Origin: Tenacibaculum sp. AHE14PA
GTDB taxonomy: Bacteria > Bacteroidota > Bacteroidia > Flavobacteriales > Flavobacteriaceae
Direction of reading: 5' to 3'
Assembly (NCBI RefSeq): GCF_019278465.1
Contig: NZ_CP058983.1
Span: 1,239,501-1,303,500 of the forward strand
DNA length: 64,000 bases
Within the stretch, counting starts at the first letter, position 1, and every line of letters begins with the position of its first letter. The notes beneath the pieces are model-generated. The model was not told the origin of the DNA, searched no databases, and was given only the letters and a program-made list of their open reading frames with translations. The position numbers were made by a program, and so were the translations under genes. This document shows positions 1-9,334 of this stretch, piece after piece.

Positions 1-215
1 AAAATGAAGAAGAGCAGGATAAAACCGTTTCTGTAAAACGTATGAAAGAAATGTATAATCAAATCTCTACTACTGACAAAAACAAATATCAAGTGGCAAT
101 TCCGGAAGCAAAAAATCATTCTATTGCTTCTAAATTTTTCACTGAAGAATATAAAACCGTAGAAAAAGAAATATATTATTTTGCTGATACAGTTTTAAAA
201 TTAAAAATAAAATGA
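1..215 (+). CDS. C-terminal end of an alpha/beta-hydrolase-like protein (partial)
   Basis: The frame is open from the window edge to a TGA at 213-215 (about 70 codons), so only the C-terminus is seen. The stretch IPEAKNHSIASKFF resembles the region of the catalytic His in serine-aminopeptidase/lysophospholipase type alpha/beta hydrolases (pattern aGNHxxaS), followed by a closing amphipathic helix. The stop overlaps the start of the next gene (ATGA, 212-215), indicating translational coupling. Family assignment rests on one short motif and is tentative; that it is a coding C-terminus is much surer. Confidence 0.55.
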   Translation, partial: NEEEQDKTVSVKRMKEMYNQISTTDKNKYQVAIPEAKNHSIASKFFTEEYKTVEKEIYYFADTVLKLKIK

Positions 216-1102
216 GTAAGATTCTTATCACTGGTGGAACAGGATTAGTTGGAAAACAACTTCAAAAAAAACTAGAAGAAAAAAACCATAGTGTTGTTGT
301 ACTTACCCGAAGTCCGACTTTAAAAAATGAATTTAAATGGGACATCTCTAAAGAATATATTGATGATAACGCTTTTAAAGACGTTACACATATTATTCAT
401 TTAGCAGGAGCTGGTATTGCTGATAAAAGATGGACCGCTAAACGCAAAAAAGAACTTATTAATAGCCGTGTACAATCTGCTAACTTGCTTTTTAAAAAAA
501 TAAAAGATTTAAAAATTGATTTAAAAGGTTTTATTTCTGCTTCAGGAATTGGTTATTATGGCGCTGTTACTTCTAACAAAATATTTACGGAAGACGATGC
601 TCCTGAGAATGATTTTATTTCTAAAGTTTGTGTCGAATGGGAAAATGCCGCTCATCAATTTAAACAACTAAACACTTCGGTTACTATTTTAAGAACTGGT
701 ATTGTACTTACAAAGTTAGGCGGTGCTTTACCCAAAATAAATACGCCTTTGTTTTTAGCTGCTTTAGGTACTGGCAAGCAATACATGCCTTGGATTCATA
801 TTGATGATTTATGTAACATGTATGTAAAATCGGTTGAAGATGTTCGTTTTACAGGAATATATAATGCTGCAGCTTCTGAACATGAAACGAATAAAAGTTT
901 TACTAAAAAATTATCAAAAACTATTGGTAAACCTATATTTCCTCTTAATGCTCCATCATTTGTTTTAAAAATAGTATTAGGGGAAATGTCTTCTATATTA
1001 TTAAAAGGCAGCAGAGTATCTTCTGTAAAAACATCTGCTATTTATTCTTTTATTTTTACTGATTTAAAATCAGCTTTAAAAAACATTTATCATAATGAAT
1101 GA
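212..1102 (+). CDS. TIGR01777-family NAD-dependent epimerase/dehydratase-like protein (YfcH/SulA type)
   Basis: A 296-residue extended short-chain dehydrogenase-like protein. The N-terminus MSKILITGGTGLVGK is a Rossmann glycine motif (GGTGLVG, residues 8-14), and SASGIGYYG near residue 110 matches the family's Ser/Tyr region. The last ~50 residues (from PLNAPSFVLKIVLGEMS) match the DUF1731 C-terminal domain typical of TIGR01777 proteins. The substrate is unknown for this family; a nucleotide-sugar substrate is not demonstrated. Translation is coupled to the upstream gene by an ATGA overlap, and the downstream acetyltransferase starts inside its last codons, so this is a small operon. Confidence 0.85.
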   Translation: MSKILITGGTGLVGKQLQKKLEEKNHSVVVLTRSPTLKNEFKWDISKEYIDDNAFKDVTHIIHLAGAGIADKRWTAKRKKELINSRVQSANLLFKKIKDLKIDLKGFISASGIGYYGAVTSNKIFTEDDAPENDFISKVCVEWENAAHQFKQLNTSVTILRTGIVLTKLGGALPKINTPLFLAALGTGKQYMPWIHIDDLCNMYVKSVEDVRFTGIYNAAASEHETNKSFTKKLSKTIGKPIFPLNAPSFVLKIVLGEMSSILLKGSRVSSVKTSAIYSFIFTDLKSALKNIYHNE

Positions 1103-1772
1103 TAAACTAAAAAATCCGGTTTGGTATTCTTTAAATGAAACTCATAAAAACATAGCTATTAAATATGATGGCGTACAATTTTACGATCCTGAAATTTGCC
1201 CTTTTGGGGCTTTTACCGATCACTTAAAAATAACTGCTGCTATAAATGAATATGCTAAACTTACAGAGAGTTTTTTCTTAGTTACAGAAAATGAAATTCC
1301 AATTCACGATACCAACTTCGTTACTTTAGATAGAAAAATAGAAGGCTGTCAAATGGTGTTGCAAGATTTAATTGAGATGGCAATTACGGAGAAAATTATA
1401 CCACTTACATCTAAACACATCAATGAAGTTTATGATTTAGTTTGGTTAGTTATGCCAGGCTACTTTAAAAAAAGAACTTTTGAAATGGGTAAGTACTTTG
1501 GTGTTTTTAAAGACAACAAACTCGTTTCAATAGCCGGACAAAGAATGCAAACCAACGATTTTATTGAAGTAAGCGCTGTAGTTACACATCCTGATTATAC
1601 TGGTAGAGGTTTTGCTAAACAACTAACTACTCATGTTACTAAAGAAATATTAAAAGCAAACAAACATCCTATTTTACATACCACAAAAGGAAACACCGCT
1701 ATAAGCCTATATGAAAAGTTAGGTTATAAATTAACTCGCGAAATGAATTGGTGGCTTTTTCATAAAAAATAA
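1095..1772 (+). CDS. GNAT family N-acetyltransferase
   Basis: A 225-residue protein whose C-terminal half carries the acetyl-CoA pyrophosphate-binding signature in AVVTHPDYTGRGFAKQL (around residues 160-175), followed by a helix and the KGNTAISLYEKLGY segment usual at the GNAT C-terminus. The N-terminal ~100 residues are not a recognisable domain; in related FR47-like acetyltransferases this part is a degenerate GNAT fold. The start at 1095 overlaps the preceding gene by 8 nt. A strong bidirectional hairpin lies immediately downstream. Substrate unknown. Confidence 0.85.
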   Translation: MNDKLKNPVWYSLNETHKNIAIKYDGVQFYDPEICPFGAFTDHLKITAAINEYAKLTESFFLVTENEIPIHDTNFVTLDRKIEGCQMVLQDLIEMAITEKIIPLTSKHINEVYDLVWLVMPGYFKKRTFEMGKYFGVFKDNKLVSIAGQRMQTNDFIEVSAVVTHPDYTGRGFAKQLTTHVTKEILKANKHPILHTTKGNTAISLYEKLGYKLTREMNWWLFHKK

Positions 1773-1801
1773 AAAGCTCAGACAGTACTGTCTGAGCTTT
1801 T
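1772..1801. terminator. Bidirectional rho-independent terminator
   Basis: A perfect 30-nt palindrome (AAAAGCTCAGACAG and its complement meeting at GTAC) with A/T runs on both sides, between two convergent genes. It can terminate both the acetyltransferase operon (+) and the DUF6263-like gene (-). Confidence 0.85.
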
Positions 1802-1819
1802 ATTAGAAGAAAATAGTAT

Positions 1820-2557
1820 TTACTTTTTAGTAATACTCATATTCATACTTGTTGTTAAATCCTGTCCTTGAACTTTCATTAACATTTCTATTTTAGATGT
1901 TAAAGCCACACCTGTTTTTTTATCAATATTCATGGTTCCTGTAATATTACCTGTTCCAACTCCTTCTACATTACCAGAAATATCTAACAGTACATTTTTA
2001 GCAGTAATTGAATTTACTTTATAAACGAAATTCAATTTCATTCCGTTTGCATCTTTATTCATAGACCAAGTATCACCAACTGAAACTTCTTTTTCAGGGT
2101 AAACTACATTACTAGATTGTTGTGTTAAATTATTTGCTCCAGGAACATTAGGTTCAATTTTTGTTTCGATAACCTTACCTAAGTTATCTCCTTTCGTTGT
2201 TATTAACACCTTCATCATTGGTGCCATTTGAGCCTTCATAACTTCATCTGTAGGACTTAATTCTTCCTCTTTTTTACTAGAGTCATATGACATAAATTGA
2301 CCTCCTTGTGCAACATTCATTACCATATTAGTAATTTTCATATCACTTTCGTAAGTGTTATCAGAAACTGCTTTAATTTCTTGATGCATTGTCATTTCTG
2401 TATTCATAGTCATTAAACCTGCACCCATTTTTTGAGCTATTTCCATTTTCATTTCATAAACATCGCCTTTTTCATAGTTTAAACGAAGTAATACTTTCTC
2501 TTGACCTACACTTACCATTGTTATACCTAATAACAATACAACTAATAAATTTTTCAT
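1820..2557 (-). CDS. Secreted DUF6263-like protein
   Basis: A 245-residue protein with a clear signal peptide (MKNLLVVLLLGITMVSVGQ). The mature part is beta-rich and methionine-rich, with alternating short strands (LRLNYEKGDVYEMKMEI; VGDTWSMNKDANGMKLNFVYKV; IDKKTGVALTSKIEM). This is the pattern I associate with the Bacteroidota family DUF6263, of unknown function. It has no recognisable catalytic residues. It is monocistronic: a terminator belonging to the next minus-strand gene lies just upstream of its start. Confidence 0.6.
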   Translation of the reverse strand: MKNLLVVLLLGITMVSVGQEKVLLRLNYEKGDVYEMKMEIAQKMGAGLMTMNTEMTMHQEIKAVSDNTYESDMKITNMVMNVAQGGQFMSYDSSKKEEELSPTDEVMKAQMAPMMKVLITTKGDNLGKVIETKIEPNVPGANNLTQQSSNVVYPEKEVSVGDTWSMNKDANGMKLNFVYKVNSITAKNVLLDISGNVEGVGTGNITGTMNIDKKTGVALTSKIEMLMKVQGQDLTTSMNMSITKK

Positions 2558-2610
2558 CTTTTAAATTTTATTTTTTAATTATTCTAATAGCGAATATACA
2601 CAAAAACAAA

Positions 2611-2639
2611 AAAGGCTTAGAAAAATTTCCTAAGCCTTT
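2611..2639 (-). terminator. Rho-independent terminator of the E2 gene
   Basis: Inverted repeat AAAGGCTTAG/CTAAGCCTTT with a 9-nt loop, followed on the minus strand by a long T run. It lies 23 bp beyond the stop of the acyltransferase gene. Confidence 0.8.
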
Positions 2640-2661
2640 GTTTACTATACTATGTTGTTAT

Positions 2662-3960
2662 TTAAAAATCTTGATTTACATCCCAAGATTCTAATATTTC
2701 TTTTAATGTTTTAATAAACATTCCACCTAAAGCTCCATTTACAACTCTATGATCGTAAGAATGAGCAACAATCATTCTTTGACGAATTCCTATAAAGTCA
2801 CCGTCTGGAGTTTCAATAACAGCTGGTTTCTTAACAATTGCTCCTAAGGCTAAAATAGCTACTTGCGGTTGATTTATAATTGGTGTTCCTGTAATACTTC
2901 CAAAACTACCTACATTTGTAACAGTGTAAGTACCTCCTTGAATATCGTCTGGCTTTAATTTATTTCCACGAGCACGACCTGCTAAATCATTTACTTGTTT
3001 AGTCATTCCTACTAAACTTAACTGATCTGCATTTTTAATTACCGGTACAATTAAATTACCATCAGGTAAAGCTGCTGCCATACCTAAATTAACATTTCCT
3101 CTTTTAATAATCTTATCGCCATCAACAGCAATATTAATCATCGGATGTTTTTTAATTGTTTGAGCAACGGCTTGCATAAAGATTGGCGTAAAGGTTAACT
3201 TCTCTCCTTCTCTTTGTTGATATGCGTTCTTTACTTTATTTCTCCAGGTAACAATATTGGTAACATCTATTTCTATAAACGACTGCACATGTGCAGATGT
3301 TTGAACAGAATCTACCATATGTTTGGCAACTAATTTACCCATACGTGTCATTTCGATAACCTCGTCTTGACCGCTTAAAGTAACTGGTGCTGCTTGCGCT
3401 TTTGCTTTAGGCTTTTCAGCTTTGGCAGGAGAAACAACATCTTTAGGTTGATTACCTCTATTTTCTAAATAAGATAAAATATCTGTTTTAGTAACTCTTC
3501 CTTCTTTTCCTGTTCCTTTTATAGTTTCTAATTCAGAGAAAGAAATCCCTTCTGTTTTTGCTATATTTTTTACTAAAGGAGAATAAAAACGATCACTAGA
3601 TAAAGTATCAATAGCTCCAGAAACTTCTTCCTTAGCATCTTCCACTGTTTTCTCAACTGCTACCACAGCTTCTTTTACTTCTGCTTTTTTTGGTGCATCG
3701 TTTGAAGGGGTATCACCACCTTCTGTTTCAATAATGGCAATAGTTTGCCCTACTTGAATAACATCATCCTTACCAAATAATATTTCTACTAAGGTTCCTT
3801 CAACTTCACTAGGTACCTCACTATCTACTTTGTCTGTAGCTACTTCAACAACAGTTTCATCAATCTCAATAGTCTCTCCAATTTCTTTAACCCAAGAAGT
3901 TATCGTTGCTTCTGCAACACTTTCACCCATTTTAGGTAACTTCAATTCGTATCTAGCCAT
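2662..3960 (-). CDS. 2-oxoacid dehydrogenase E2 component (lipoyl dihydrolipoamide acyltransferase)
   Basis: A 432-residue three-domain E2. Residues 1-80 form a biotinyl/lipoyl domain with lipoyl-lysine K44 in ATDKVDSEV. After an Ala/Lys/Glu linker comes a peripheral subunit-binding domain at about 125-165 (YSPLVKNIAKTEGISFSELE). The catalytic acyltransferase domain runs from about 205 to the end. The active-site region reads DHRVVNG (H404, N408), with Asn where the canonical motif is HxxxDG. The N-terminal domain and overall layout are most like branched-chain/2-oxoglutarate type E2 of Flavobacteria, but E1 and E3 genes are not nearby, so the substrate cannot be fixed. It is a single-gene transcript with its own terminator. 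Confidence 0.85.
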   Translation of the reverse strand: MARYELKLPKMGESVAEATITSWVKEIGETIEIDETVVEVATDKVDSEVPSEVEGTLVEILFGKDDVIQVGQTIAIIETEGGDTPSNDAPKKAEVKEAVVAVEKTVEDAKEEVSGAIDTLSSDRFYSPLVKNIAKTEGISFSELETIKGTGKEGRVTKTDILSYLENRGNQPKDVVSPAKAEKPKAKAQAAPVTLSGQDEVIEMTRMGKLVAKHMVDSVQTSAHVQSFIEIDVTNIVTWRNKVKNAYQQREGEKLTFTPIFMQAVAQTIKKHPMINIAVDGDKIIKRGNVNLGMAAALPDGNLIVPVIKNADQLSLVGMTKQVNDLAGRARGNKLKPDDIQGGTYTVTNVGSFGSITGTPIINQPQVAILALGAIVKKPAVIETPDGDFIGIRQRMIVAHSYDHRVVNGALGGMFIKTLKEILESWDVNQDF

Positions 3961-4283
3961 AGTATAAGTTTTTTAACGCTTGCGAAGTTACTAAAAAGCT
4001 AGCATTTTATTGAGTTTTTAGCATTAAAATATTTACAAAAAAAAACAATTACTTTAAACTATTCACAATAAAAAGTCGATTTAACAAAGTATTCCGTTTT
4101 TAAAAACAACAAGTCTCTTATATAATTATCGATTTGTTAATTAAAAATGGCTTATTTAAAATTAATAATACCTTTTACAATTAATTAATAAAAGAATAGA
4201 AATAGTATTAAATACTGTTTTAAGTACTAATTTATTACTTTTACTTGCTTCAATAATTTAATTATAAACAACAATATCTCTTT
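3961..4283. other. AT-rich intergenic region without recognisable gene
   Basis: A 323-bp divergent spacer, extremely AT-rich, with poly-A/T tracts and no ORF, hairpin terminator or tRNA-like fold that I can see. It must hold the promoters of the E2 gene (-) and the helicase gene (+). Confidence 0.6.
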
Positions 4284-6920
4284 TTGTCTGCATCAATTAA
4301 ACAACTTAGCTTTTTACATACTTGGCGTCCTTACCAAGATAAAATACTATCTAATTTTTCTAAGCATATAGAAGATAATCATTTTCATATTGTTGCTCCG
4401 CCTGGTTCTGGAAAAACTATTTTAGGTATTGAAATTTTAAAAAGAATAGGTAAAAAAACGATCGTATTAGCACCAACTTTAACAATTAGAAATCAATGGG
4501 AGAATAGATTGCAAGAGTTTTTTACGGAAGATTGTGATTTTAAAGAATTCTCTTTTGATATAAAAAAACCTGCTGATATTACCTTCTCAACTTACCAAGG
4601 TTTATATTCTTTTTACAAAACATTTGATAATAAAGAAGATTACTTTTTATTCTTCACCAAAAACAATATTGAGGTATTATTGCTAGACGAGGCACATCAT
4701 TTAAAAAGTGAATGGTGGAAATGTTTGTATGAATTAAAACAGCAACATTTACAAACAGTAATTGCGCTTACCGCAACGCCACCATACGATAGTGAGGTTT
4801 CTGAAATTCAAAAATATTTTAATTTATGTGGTGAAATTGACGATGAAATTCTGGTACCAGATTTAGTAAGAGAAAATAATTTATGTCCACATCAAGATAT
4901 CATTTACTTTTCTAAACCCGAAAGCAAAGAGATTAATACTATTGTTGATTTTAGGTTGAAAACAGCTCATTTTATTACTAATCTACTAAAAAATAAAGAG
5001 TTTATTAACTTTATAAAACAGCATCGGTTTTATACCAAAACCGAAGAAAACATAAACGAAATTTATAAGTTTTCTGCTTTTTTTTCTGCAATACTTATTT
5101 TTTTAAATGAAGCTGGCATTGTTATTTCAAGAGAGAAATTATCAATATTAGGTTTTGAAAAAAATGAGTTTGTTGAGTTCCCTAAAATAACACATAAATG
5201 GATTGAAATTCTATTTCAGCATATTCTTGTTATCGATAGAAACGAATTAATTGTGCATGAAACTTACATTAATTCTTTAGAGAAAAAACTAAGAAAACTA
5301 TCTCTATACAGTAATAAAAAAGTTAATTTAATTGGAAATACTTTTTTATATAAATCACTTAGCAATAGCCCTAGTAAATTAAAGAGTATCGTTGCTATTG
5401 TAAAACAGGAACAAATCAATTTAAAAGAGCAACTACGCTGTGTTGTATTATCTGATTATATCAGAAAAGAATATCTTGATATTACTGCTACCGAAGTGAA
5501 AAGTATTGAAAAATTAGGTGTCATACCAATTTTTCATCATATTAGAATAAGTACAAAAAATAAACAAAACTTAGCTGTATTGTCTGGTAGTTTGATAATT
5601 ATTCACTGTAGTTGTATTGCTAAATTAGATTTAATCGATTCGATAACAAACTACATACAAACTCCTTTAAACTCTGATACGGAGTTTGTAATTATACAAT
5701 CAAAATCATCTTCTAAAAACACGTTAGTAGCAACTATTACAAAATTATTTCAATTAGGTCATATTAAAATTTTAGTGGGAACTAAATCTTTATTAGGTGA
5801 GGGATGGGATGCACCCGCTATTAATAGTTTAATTTTAGCTTCTGTAGTAGGTTCTTTCGTTACTTCTAATCAAATGCGTGGTAGAGCTATCAGAATCGAT
5901 AATAACGAACCTAATAAAACCGGAATTATATGGCATTTGGCATGTATTGATACTTCTGATATTTATGGCGGAAAAGATTTAGAGATACTTAAAAAACGTT
6001 TTGATGCTTTTATAGGTATTTCAAACAATGATGAAAACATTATTTCTAACGGAATTGACCGTTTAAGTTTACCCAATGTTATTCTTGATGAAAACATAAA
6101 CATACTAAATGATAACGCTAAAACTATTTCTAAAAACAGGTCTTTAATATCAGAAAAATGGAAAAATACTGTCCGTTTTAAAAAAGAAGTTGCTCACGAA
6201 ATAAAGCTGTATCATAAAAAAGATCAATCTTTTTTAAAACAAAAAAAAACCTATTTAAACGATTTTGTTAAGTATTCAATTCTTGAACTTTTAATTAGTC
6301 TCGCATTATTTTTTCCTCAATTTATCTTCAAAAACTTTAATTTAATAGCGTATAAAGGTTTTTACTATTTTTTATATTCTTTACTAACTACCCTAGGTTT
6401 ATCGTTTGGTTATAAACTGTATAAAACCTTTAAAATGTATTTTCACTATGGCCTTGTTCATAAAAAAACACATAAAATGGCTTATGCTATTTTAAACTCT
6501 TTATATGAATTAGAAGAAATAACCACTCCAAAAAAAGAAATTAACATCGTTGTAGATTTACTCTCTATGGGCGATGTTACTTGTACTATTAATGGTGCTA
6601 ATAGATACGAAAGCAATTTATTTATTAAGACCTTAGAAGAGCTGTTACAACCTATTGACAATCCCAAATATTTAATAATTAAAACCAATTGGTTTCGTAA
6701 AAAATTAAACACTCAAAATTTTTATCCTGTTCCTGATATTTTAAGCAAAAGAAAAGAACAAGCGTTACTATTTCAAAAACATTGGAATCATCAACTTGGT
6801 AAGTCTAAACTTATTTACACTAGAAGTATTCGTGGACGAAAACATCTTTTAAGAGCAAGATTATTTCATGCTCATAACATACACAATGAAATTACAAGGA
6901 AAAATATAATTTGGAAATAA
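4284..6920 (+). CDS. Membrane-anchored SF2 DEAD/DEAH helicase (ResIII/UvrB-like)
   Basis: An 878-residue protein starting at TTG (4284); no in-frame ATG precedes the helicase core and a stop (TAA 4254-4256) lies just upstream. The N-terminal core has a Q-like WRPYQDKIL, Walker A APPGSGKT (about 38-45), DEAH box in LLLDEAHH (about 134) and motif III LTATPP. The C-terminal RecA lobe carries VGTKSLLGEGWDAP and motif VI QMRGRAIR (about 530). A predicted two-helix hydrophobic hairpin follows (about 667-690 and 696-718), then a ~150-residue C-terminal domain I do not recognise. The first half resembles type III/I restriction helicases, but there is no nuclease motif and no methyltransferase neighbour. 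Solitary gene; function unknown. Confidence 0.75.
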   Translation: MSASIKQLSFLHTWRPYQDKILSNFSKHIEDNHFHIVAPPGSGKTILGIEILKRIGKKTIVLAPTLTIRNQWENRLQEFFTEDCDFKEFSFDIKKPADITFSTYQGLYSFYKTFDNKEDYFLFFTKNNIEVLLLDEAHHLKSEWWKCLYELKQQHLQTVIALTATPPYDSEVSEIQKYFNLCGEIDDEILVPDLVRENNLCPHQDIIYFSKPESKEINTIVDFRLKTAHFITNLLKNKEFINFIKQHRFYTKTEENINEIYKFSAFFSAILIFLNEAGIVISREKLSILGFEKNEFVEFPKITHKWIEILFQHILVIDRNELIVHETYINSLEKKLRKLSLYSNKKVNLIGNTFLYKSLSNSPSKLKSIVAIVKQEQINLKEQLRCVVLSDYIRKEYLDITATEVKSIEKLGVIPIFHHIRISTKNKQNLAVLSGSLIIIHCSCIAKLDLIDSITNYIQTPLNSDTEFVIIQSKSSSKNTLVATITKLFQLGHIKILVGTKSLLGEGWDAPAINSLILASVVGSFVTSNQMRGRAIRIDNNEPNKTGIIWHLACIDTSDIYGGKDLEILKKRFDAFIGISNNDENIISNGIDRLSLPNVILDENINILNDNAKTISKNRSLISEKWKNTVRFKKEVAHEIKLYHKKDQSFLKQKKTYLNDFVKYSILELLISLALFFPQFIFKNFNLIAYKGFYYFLYSLLTTLGLSFGYKLYKTFKMYFHYGLVHKKTHKMAYAILNSLYELEEITTPKKEINIVVDLLSMGDVTCTINGANRYESNLFIKTLEELLQPIDNPKYLIIKTNWFRKKLNTQNFYPVPDILSKRKEQALLFQKHWNHQLGKSKLIYTRSIRGRKHLLRARLFHAHNIHNEITRKNIIWK

Positions 6921-6939
6921 CCTCTAAGCTTTAAGTTAT

Positions 6940-7842
6940 TTAAACCCAATTTTTAGGTTTTGCTAAAACTTCTAATAATTTAGCTTCTTCACTTCCTTTT
7001 TCTGGCTCTTGATTATAAACCCATTGCACTACAGGTGGTAAACTCATTAAAATACTCTCGATACGACCGTTTGTTTTTAATCCAAATAAAGTACCTCTAT
7101 CATGCACTAAATTAAATTCAACATAGCGCCCCCTTCTAACTTCTTGCCAATCTTTTTGTTCTTTATTATATGTTATATCTTTTCTTTTTTCAACAATAGG
7201 TACATAAGAGTTTAAGAAACTATTACCTACCTCTGTTACGAAGTTGTAACGATCTTGCATTGAGAACTCTTCCGTTTGCTTTAAATAATCAAAAAACAAA
7301 CCACCAATTCCACGAGCTTCATTTCTATGAGCATTCCAAAAATAATTATCACACGTTTCTTTAAACTTCGGATGAAACTCTTTGCTATGTTTATCACAAG
7401 CTTCTTTACAAACCGAATGAAAATGTATCGCATCTTCATCAAACAAATAATAAGGCGTTAAATCTTGTCCACCACCAAACCACTGTGTAACGATATTTCC
7501 ATCGCCATCGTACATTTCAAAATAACGCCAATTTGCGTGTACTGTTGGTACAAACGGATTTTTAGGGTGCAATACTAAACTTAAACCACAGGCAAAAAAA
7601 TCACCGCTCTCAACACCAAATTGTTTGCGTAAAGCTTCTGGTAACTCTCCAAAAACTTTAGAAATATTTACGCCTCCTTTTTCAAAAATGTTTCCATTTT
7701 CTATTACACGAGTTCTTCCTCCACCGCCTTCTGTACGTTTCCAGTTATCTTCTTTAAACTTTGCTCCTCCATCTACTGCTTCTAATTTAGCCGTAATTGT
7801 ATCTTGTAATTGTTGAATATATGCGTAAAACTGATCTTTCAT
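6940..7842 (-). CDS. hemF: Oxygen-dependent coproporphyrinogen III oxidase
   Basis: A 300-residue protein, the usual HemF length. It converts coproporphyrinogen III to protoporphyrinogen IX with O2. Family blocks are visible: the EKGGVNISKVFG segment, WFGGGQDLTPYYLFDEDA (about residues 120-137) with the conserved aspartates, HRNEARGIGGLFFD, and the C-terminal GLKTNGRIESILMSLPP. It is the last heme gene of the minus-strand cluster and follows an EI24-type membrane gene with 28 bp between them. Use of HemF suggests heme synthesis under oxic conditions. Confidence 0.97.
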   Translation of the reverse strand: MKDQFYAYIQQLQDTITAKLEAVDGGAKFKEDNWKRTEGGGGRTRVIENGNIFEKGGVNISKVFGELPEALRKQFGVESGDFFACGLSLVLHPKNPFVPTVHANWRYFEMYDGDGNIVTQWFGGGQDLTPYYLFDEDAIHFHSVCKEACDKHSKEFHPKFKETCDNYFWNAHRNEARGIGGLFFDYLKQTEEFSMQDRYNFVTEVGNSFLNSYVPIVEKRKDITYNKEQKDWQEVRRGRYVEFNLVHDRGTLFGLKTNGRIESILMSLPPVVQWVYNQEPEKGSEEAKLLEVLAKPKNWV

Positions 7843-7870
7843 TTGTTTAATTCTTGAGAAGCAAAAATAC

Positions 7871-8617
7871 TTATTCTATTGCTTTTTTTAGTTGAATATT
7901 CTTAATAGTTTCCGTTGTTGCTGCTGTTACCGATAATGGCAATACCAGTATAACTCCAATAACAGGTACTAATAAAAACAGCATAAATATAATTCCGTTT
8001 CCTATTGCTGTACCTTTATTTTTCTTTACAAAATTGATACTATCCTTATATTTAAAATGACGCTCTAAGGTATAATCCATATTACCAAAACCTGCATAAT
8101 ATGCTTGCATAATAAATAGCAAAATTGCAGAAAAGAAACCTATAACAGGTATAAAACTAACTAGCAAAATGGGAATCGTAAAAAACAGTTCTCTTAAAAG
8201 ATTTCTTAGGTTTATTCGAACACCTCTTATCAATTGTTCTTGAAAAGAAGTTTTTCTATGTTGATGCGATTCTCCTGTTAAATAATGTTCTATTTTTTCT
8301 GAAACCGGACTCATAAATGGTGCCGATAATGCCATTACAATATGTTTATATAAGAGTAAACCAATTACAACGATTAACAGTCCGCTAAAAAAAGTACTAA
8401 GCATTTCAAAGGCTTGCTTTCCAAACTCCCATTTCCAAATTCCGGCAACATAATAACCTATGTTATCTGATAAAGCATAGGCTGATAAACCAATTAAAAC
8501 AGCCGTTAAAACACTAATTAATATTGGAATTGTAAAATATTTCCACAATTTTAATTTTGATATTATTTGAAACGCACCAAAGTATGCTTGTATTCCTTTT
8601 AAAATACCCTTTATCAT
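7871..8617 (-). CDS. EI24/CysZ-like membrane protein
   Basis: A 248-residue protein with at least four long hydrophobic segments (ISVLTAVLIGLSAYALS; LLIVVIGLLLYKHIVMAL; a pair around residues 140-175; and VPVIGVILVLPLSVTAATT near the C-terminus). The layout and the phrase MSPVSEKIEHYLTG match the EI24 domain family (PF07264), which includes the sulfate transporter CysZ. No sulfate genes are nearby, so a transport role is not implied by context. It lies between hemF and the TlpA-like gene in the heme cluster. Confidence 0.75.
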   Translation of the reverse strand: MIKGILKGIQAYFGAFQIISKLKLWKYFTIPILISVLTAVLIGLSAYALSDNIGYYVAGIWKWEFGKQAFEMLSTFFSGLLIVVIGLLLYKHIVMALSAPFMSPVSEKIEHYLTGESHQHRKTSFQEQLIRGVRINLRNLLRELFFTIPILLVSFIPVIGFFSAILLFIMQAYYAGFGNMDYTLERHFKYKDSINFVKKNKGTAIGNGIIFMLFLLVPVIGVILVLPLSVTAATTETIKNIQLKKAIE

Positions 8618-8640
8618 TTTTATTTTTTTTTACTAAAGTA

Positions 8641-8672
8641 AAAAACCTCTTTCTGTTAGGAAAGAGGTTTTT
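8641..8672 (-). terminator. Rho-independent terminator downstream of the TlpA-like gene
   Basis: Perfect inverted repeat AAAAACCTCTTTC/GAAAGAGGTTTTT around a 6-nt loop with a T run on the minus strand. It separates the TlpA/hemE/hemL transcription unit from the EI24 and hemF genes. Confidence 0.8.
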
Positions 8673-8690
8673 TATAATTTATTGTAAATA

Positions 8691-9314
8691 TTATTCGATT
8701 ACCGGACTAATAAAGGCATCTAATTCTTTTTCGTTTATTGCATTTACTTCATCCCAACCCATTTCTTTTGTTGGTGATACTGCACCTCTCTTAAAGTTTA
8801 AAATTTTCTTACTACTCGTAATTAAATATGCAGATGGGTAATCTAATTTATGGATAAAACCAGCTGTTCTTATCGAAGATCTATTCCCATTTTTTTCTTT
8901 AGATGGCACTAAGAATATTCTTTTATCTAACTTCTTAGCCATTCTTTCTACACCAGCTTCTAAATCCCAAAATAACATTATAAATTTTACTTTACCGTCA
9001 TACTTTTCTACCATTTTATTTAATGCAGGAATTTCTCCCCAACACGGAGCGCACCAAGTGGCTGCGGCTAATAAAACAATAGGCGTATCTATTTTATCTG
9101 TACTAATAGTTTCTCCTGTTATTGATGTAAAATCATAATTAGAAATATATTTATCTTTTATGCAGTTATACACAATATCGTCTAACATAGCTGCATCATT
9201 GCTGGCTATTGAGATACAATCGTCTACAATATCTTTATAATATATTTTCTTTTGCGAAAAACTTTTCGTAACTAATAAAAGGGTTAATAACAGTAATAAT
9301 TTTCTCATTTTCAA
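8691..9314 (-). CDS. TlpA-family periplasmic thioredoxin-like protein
   Basis: A 207-residue exported protein: signal peptide MKMRKLLLLLTLLLVTKSFSQ, then a thioredoxin fold with active-site motif WCAPC (C88, C91). The preceding block VLLAAATW and the following helix EIPALNKMVEKYDGKVKFIMLFWD are typical of TlpA/ResA-type disulfide reductases. Its place between hemE and the EI24 gene is compatible with cytochrome c or heme-linked redox maturation, but that is inference from context. It is followed by a terminator. Confidence 0.85.
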   Translation of the reverse strand: MKMRKLLLLLTLLLVTKSFSQKKIYYKDIVDDCISIASNDAAMLDDIVYNCIKDKYISNYDFTSITGETISTDKIDTPIVLLAAATWCAPCWGEIPALNKMVEKYDGKVKFIMLFWDLEAGVERMAKKLDKRIFLVPSKEKNGNRSSIRTAGFIHKLDYPSAYLITSSKKILNFKRGAVSPTKEMGWDEVNAINEKELDAFISPVIE

Positions 9315-9334
9315 TATTTTAAGGGGATTAAGTC

